Source: Osmia lignaria lignaria (taxonomy: Eukaryota; Arthropoda; Insecta; Hymenoptera; Megachilidae). Taken from it: DNA of 64,000 nt. Positions 60,520 to 64,000 of this stretch are shown here, in pieces (positions within the stretch are counted from its first letter, which is position 1; the number at the start of each line of letters is the position of its first letter). Where the stretch lies: contig NW_027478171.1 of NCBI RefSeq assembly GCF_051020975.1, positions 620,001 to 684,000 on the forward strand, in the 5' to 3' direction. The notes below the pieces were generated by a model, which worked only from the letters and a program-made list of their open reading frames with translations, was not told where the DNA came from and made no database searches. The translations under genes and the position numbers were made by a program.

Positions 60520-63500
60520 TTTGCCATAGCTCGCTTCGTTTCCGAGATATTTGCAGATTTATCTCAAGGGAAGGGGCCTGACGGACATATTTCGAGATAT
60601 TTCTTCTTCTTGTTGTTCTTCTTCTGCACAGCTAAACTGGAAGTGGCATTTCCAGCTCGCAATAGTGCAGAGTTATCTCAAAGAAAGGGGCCACGGTGTT
60701 TCTGTATCTCTATTATGTTGGTGCGGCTTCGGAACTTTTAAATATCTTGATATATCTCGAGAACTACGCATCTGATCAAAAAATATCATGGAACATAAAA
60801 AGTAGGAAACTTAATTCTCTACAAAAAAGGTCTCTTAACATTTTGCCATAGCTCGCTTCGTTTCCGAGATATTTGCAGATTTATCTCAAGGGAAGGGGCC
60901 TGACGGACATATTTCGAGATATTTCTTCTTCTTGTTGTTCTTCTTCTGCACAGCTAAGCTGGAAGTGGCATTTGCGGCTCGCACTAGTGCAGAGTTGTCT
61001 CAAAGAAAGGGGCCACGGTGTTTCTGTATCTCTATTATGTTGGTGCGGCTTCGGAACTTTTAAGTATCTCGATATATCTCGAAAACTAGGCTTCTGATCA
61101 AAAAATATCATAGAACATAAATTGTAGGGAACATAATTGTCTACAAAAAACGTCTCTTAACATTTTGCCATAGCTCGCTTCGTTTCCGAGATATTTGCAG
61201 ATTCAGCTCAAAGGAACGGGCCTGACGGACATATTTCGAGATACTTCTTTTTCTTGTTGTTCTTCCTCTGCACAGCTAAGCTGGAAGTGGCATTTGCAGC
61301 TCGCAATAGTGCAGAGTTATCTCAAAGAAAGGGGCCACGGTGTTTCTGTATCTCTATTATGTTGGTGCCGCTTCGGAACTTTTAAATATCTCGATATATC
61401 TCGAAAACTACGCTTCTGATCAAAAAATATCATAGAACATAAATTGTAGGAAACATAATTCTCTACAAAAAAGGTCTCTCAACATTTTGCCATAGCTCGC
61501 TTCGTATCCGAGATATTTGCAGATATATCTCAAGGGCAGGGGCCTGACGGACATATTTCGAGATATTTCTTCTTCTTGTTGTTCTTCTTCTGCACAGCTA
61601 AGCTGGAAGTGGCATTTACAGCTCGCAATAGTGCAGAGTTATCTCAAAGAAAGGGGCCACGGTGTTTCTGTATCTCTATTATGTTGGTGCGGCTTCGGAA
61701 CTTTTAAATATCTTGATATATCTCGAGAACTACGCATCTGATCAAAAAATATCATAGAACATAAAAAGTAGGAAACTTAATTCTCTACAAAAAAGGTCTC
61801 TTAACATTTTGCCATAGCTCGCTTCGTTTCCGAGATATTTGCAGATTTATCTCAAGGGAAGGGGCCTAACGGACATATTTCGAGATATTTCTTCTTCTTG
61901 TTGTTCTTCTTCTGCACAGCTAAGCTGGAAGTGGCATTTGCAGCTCGCAATAGTGCAGAGTTATCTCAAAGAAAGGGGCCACGGTGTTTCTGTATCTCTA
62001 TTATGTTGGTGCGGCTTCGGAACTTTTAAATATCTTGATATATCTCGAGAACTACGCATCTGATCAAAAAATATCATAGAACATATAAAGTAGGAAACTT
62101 AATTCTCTACAAAAAAGGTCTCTTAACATTTTGCCATAGCTCGCTTCGTTTCCGAGATATTTGCAGATTTATCTCAAGGAAAGGGGCCTGACGGACATAT
62201 TTCGAGATATTTTTTCTTCTTGTTGTTCTTCTTCTGCACAGCTAAGCTGGAAGTGGCATTTGCGGCTCGCACTAGTGCAGAGTTATCTCAAAGAAAGGGG
62301 CCGCGGTGTTTCTGTATCTCTAATATGTTGGTGCCGCTTCGGAACTTTTAAGTATCTCGATATATCTCGAAAACTACGCTTCTGATCAAAAAATATCATA
62401 GAACATAAATTGTAGGAAACATAATTCTCTACAAAAAACGTCTCTTAACATTTTGCCATAGCTCTCTTCGTTTCCGAGATATTTGCAGATTTATCTCAAG
62501 GGAAGGGGCCTGACGGACATATTTCGAGATATTTCTTCTTCTTGTTGTTCTCCTTCTGCACAGCTAAGCTCGAAGTGGCATTTGCAGTTCGCAATAGTGC
62601 AGAGTTATCTCAAAGAAAGAGGCCACGGTGTTTCTGTACCTCTATTATGTTGGTGCAGCTTCGGAAATTTTAAATATCTTGATATATCTCGAGAACTACG
62701 CATCTGATCAAAAAATATCATCGAACATAAAAAGTAGGAAACTTAATTCTCTACAAAAAAGGTCTCTTAACATTTTGCCATAGCTCTCTTCGTTTCCGAG
62801 ATATTTGCAGATTCAGCTCAAAGGAACTGGCCTGACGGACGTATTTCGAGATATTTCTTCTTCTTGTTGTTCTTCCTCTGCACAGCTAAGCTGGAAGTGG
62901 CATTTGCAGCTCGCAATAGTGCAGAGTTATCTTAAAGAAAGGGGCCACGGTGTTTCTGTATCTCTATTATGTTGGTGCCGCTTCGGAACTTTTAAATATC
63001 TTGATATATCTCGAGAACTACGCATCTGATCAAAAAATGTCATAGAACATAAAAAGTAGGAAACTTAATTCTCTACAAAAAAGGTCTCTTAAGATTTTGC
63101 CATAGCTCGCTTCGTTTCCGAGATATTTGCATATTTATCTCAAGGGAAGGGGCCTGACGGACATATTTCGAGATATTTCTTCTTCTTGTTGTTCTTCTTC
63201 TGCACAGCTAAGCTGGAAGTGGCATTTGCGGCTCGCACTAGTGCAGAGTTATCTCAAAGAAAGGGGCCACCGTGTTTCTGTATCTCTATTATGTTGGTGC
63301 GGCTTCGGAACTTTTAAATATCTCGATATATCTCGAAAACTACGCTTCTGATCAAAAAATATCATAGAACATAAATTGTAGGAAACATAATTCTCTACAA
63401 AAAAGGTCTCTTAACATTTTGCCATAGCTCGCTTCGTTTCCGAGATATTTGCAGATTTATCTCAAGGGAAGGGGCCTAACGGACATATTTCGAGATATTT

Positions 63501-63739
63501 CTTCTTCTTGTTGTTCTTCTTCTGCACAGCTGAGCTGGAAGTGGCATTTGCAGGTCGCAATAGTGCAGAGTTATCTCAAAGAAAGGGGCCACGGTGTTTC
63601 TGTATCTCTATTATGTTGGTGCGGCTTCGGAACTTTTAAATATCTCGATATATCTCGAAAACTACGCTTGTGATCAAAAAATATCATAGAGCGTAAATTG
63701 TAGGAAACATTATTCTCTACAAAAAAGGTCTCTTAACAT

Positions 63740-64000
63740 TTTGCCATAGCTCGCTTCGTTTCCGAGATATTTGCAGATTCATCTCAAGGGAAGGGGTCTG
63801 ACGGACATATTTCGAGATATTTCTTCTTCTTGTTGTTCTTCTTCTGCACAGCTAAGCTCGAAGCGGCATTTGCAGCTCGCAATAGTGCAGAGTTATCTCA
63901 AAGAAAGAGGCCACGGTGTTTCTGTACCTCTATTATGTTGGTGCAGTTTCGGAACTTTTAAATATCTTGATATATCTCGAGAACTACGCATCTGATCAAA
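63740..64000 (+). repeat. Partial monomer (unit 199) cut by the window edge
   Basis: The last unit is in phase with the ladder and stops after 261 bp, just inside the A-rich tail. Its head reads CAGATTCATCTCAAGGG, a mixture of the ATTCATCTC head variant and the ordinary AAGGGAAGG form, and its middle has the GTACCTC and GCAGTTTCGG changes seen in other type-P units. The array clearly continues beyond the window on the right. On the left the window also begins exactly in repeat, so neither edge of the array is visible. Confidence 0.97.

Larger units (their letters stand above)
1..64000 (+). repeat. Satellite DNA array, 322-bp monomer, about 198.8 copies, all head to tail
   Basis: The sequence repeats every 322 bp from end to end with no interruption and no strand switch. 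I define a unit as starting at TTTGCC (or its TTTGCA/TTTCCC variants). Starts run in steps of 322 within these series: 1-3221 (units 1-11), 3541-4829 (12-16), 5149-9657 (17-31), 9977-15451 (32-49), 15771-23499 (50-74), 23820 (75), 24143-25431 (76-80), 25754-28652 (81-90), 28973-31227 (91-98), 31548-32836 (99-103), 33156-33478 (104-105), 33798-35730 (106-112), 36051-36373 (113-114), 36694-41846 (115-131), 42167-49895 (132-156), 50216-63740 (157-199). Breaks between series are 1-2 bp length changes. A chromosomal satellite (centromeric, pericentromeric or other heterochromatin) is inferred from size and homogeneity. The family is not one I can name. Confidence 0.99.
52148..64000 (+). repeat. Domain 6 (units 163-199): GCACTAGTGC-dominated domain
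   Basis: Most units here have the middle GCGGCTCGCACTAGTG instead of GCAGCTCGCAATAGTG. Tails alternate between AAATTGTAGG and AAAAAGTAGG types, and the ATCTCGATGTATCTCG form is frequent. The domain contains a 2,576-bp duplication of five units and a 1,610-bp duplication of two units. No length-changed unit occurs here; all complete units are 322 bp. Confidence 0.85.

Noticed and set aside
60881..61111. 76-codon minus-strand frame
   Set aside because: It is opened by a single TTATCTC to TTGTCTC change in unit 190. The same frame is stopped in neighbouring units.
1..64000. CRISPR array
   Set aside because: The repeat is far too long, and there are no short repeats separated by unique spacers. 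Consecutive units are nearly identical along their whole length.
1..64000. Tandem rRNA, tRNA or 5S gene array
   Set aside because: No rRNA core sequences or tRNA-like A and B boxes are recognisable in the monomer on either strand, and the unit lacks the GC-rich genic part expected of 5S clusters.
1..64000. Bacterial or phage origin with multiple small genes
   Set aside because: A 199-fold tandem 322-bp repeat with mosaic HOR structure, no ribosome binding sites and no recognisable gene is typical of eukaryotic satellite DNA. The regular TTG-started frames only appear when bacterial start codons are allowed.

Overview
The whole window is one uninterrupted satellite-DNA array. It holds 198 complete head-to-tail monomers of a 322-bp unit plus a 261-bp truncated 199th unit running off the right edge. 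All copies are on the same strand. I see no protein-coding gene, RNA gene, transposon, inversion or unique sequence. Every unit is 320, 321, 322 or 323 bp long, and all length changes trace to four small sites, so nothing larger than 1-2 bp has been inserted or lost within any unit. By eye the monomers are about 95-99% identical to each other. Unit 1 is 39.8% GC and has 13 CpG against 12.7 expected, so CpG is not depleted.

Organism: this points to a eukaryote with large pericentromeric, centromeric or otherwise heterochromatic arrays. Intact CpG argues against heavily methylated vertebrate or plant heterochromatin and fits an invertebrate, plausibly an arthropod. I do not recognise the family and cannot name the species. 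The open frames of 60-84 codons start at TTG and are by-products of the repeat.

Layout: the array is a patchwork of higher-order repeats (HORs) rather than one regular HOR. Units 1-49 (1-15,770) carry a recurrent four-unit cassette, a 5-unit HOR and a 13-unit block duplicated at 5.8-14.5 kb. Units 50-64 (15,771-20,600) are dominated by a head variant reading CTGGCATCG and end in a 3-unit HOR. Units 65-84 (20,601-27,041) hold 7-unit and 3-unit duplications. Units 85-122 (27,042-39,269) hold a 2,575-bp tandem duplication of eight units, two dimer duplications and a roughly 5.1-kb-spaced copy with three units missing. Units 123-162 (39,270-52,147) contain units with a distinctive head (CAGCTCAAAGGAAC) and two long-range duplications. 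Units 163-199 (52,148-64,000) are dominated by a mid-unit variant carrying the 10-bp palindrome GCACTAGTGC.

The monomer has internal structure. It carries six or seven copies of the hexamer TATCTC/GAGATA, nested inverted repeats, a 20-bp motif repeated 114 bp apart, and an eight-triplet TTC/TTG tract whose length never changes. Linked variant blocks at the head, middle and tail are reshuffled between units, as expected from unequal exchange and gene conversion. The most useful leads are the TATCTC family, the nested inverted repeats, the spreading palindromic variant and the recent duplications.
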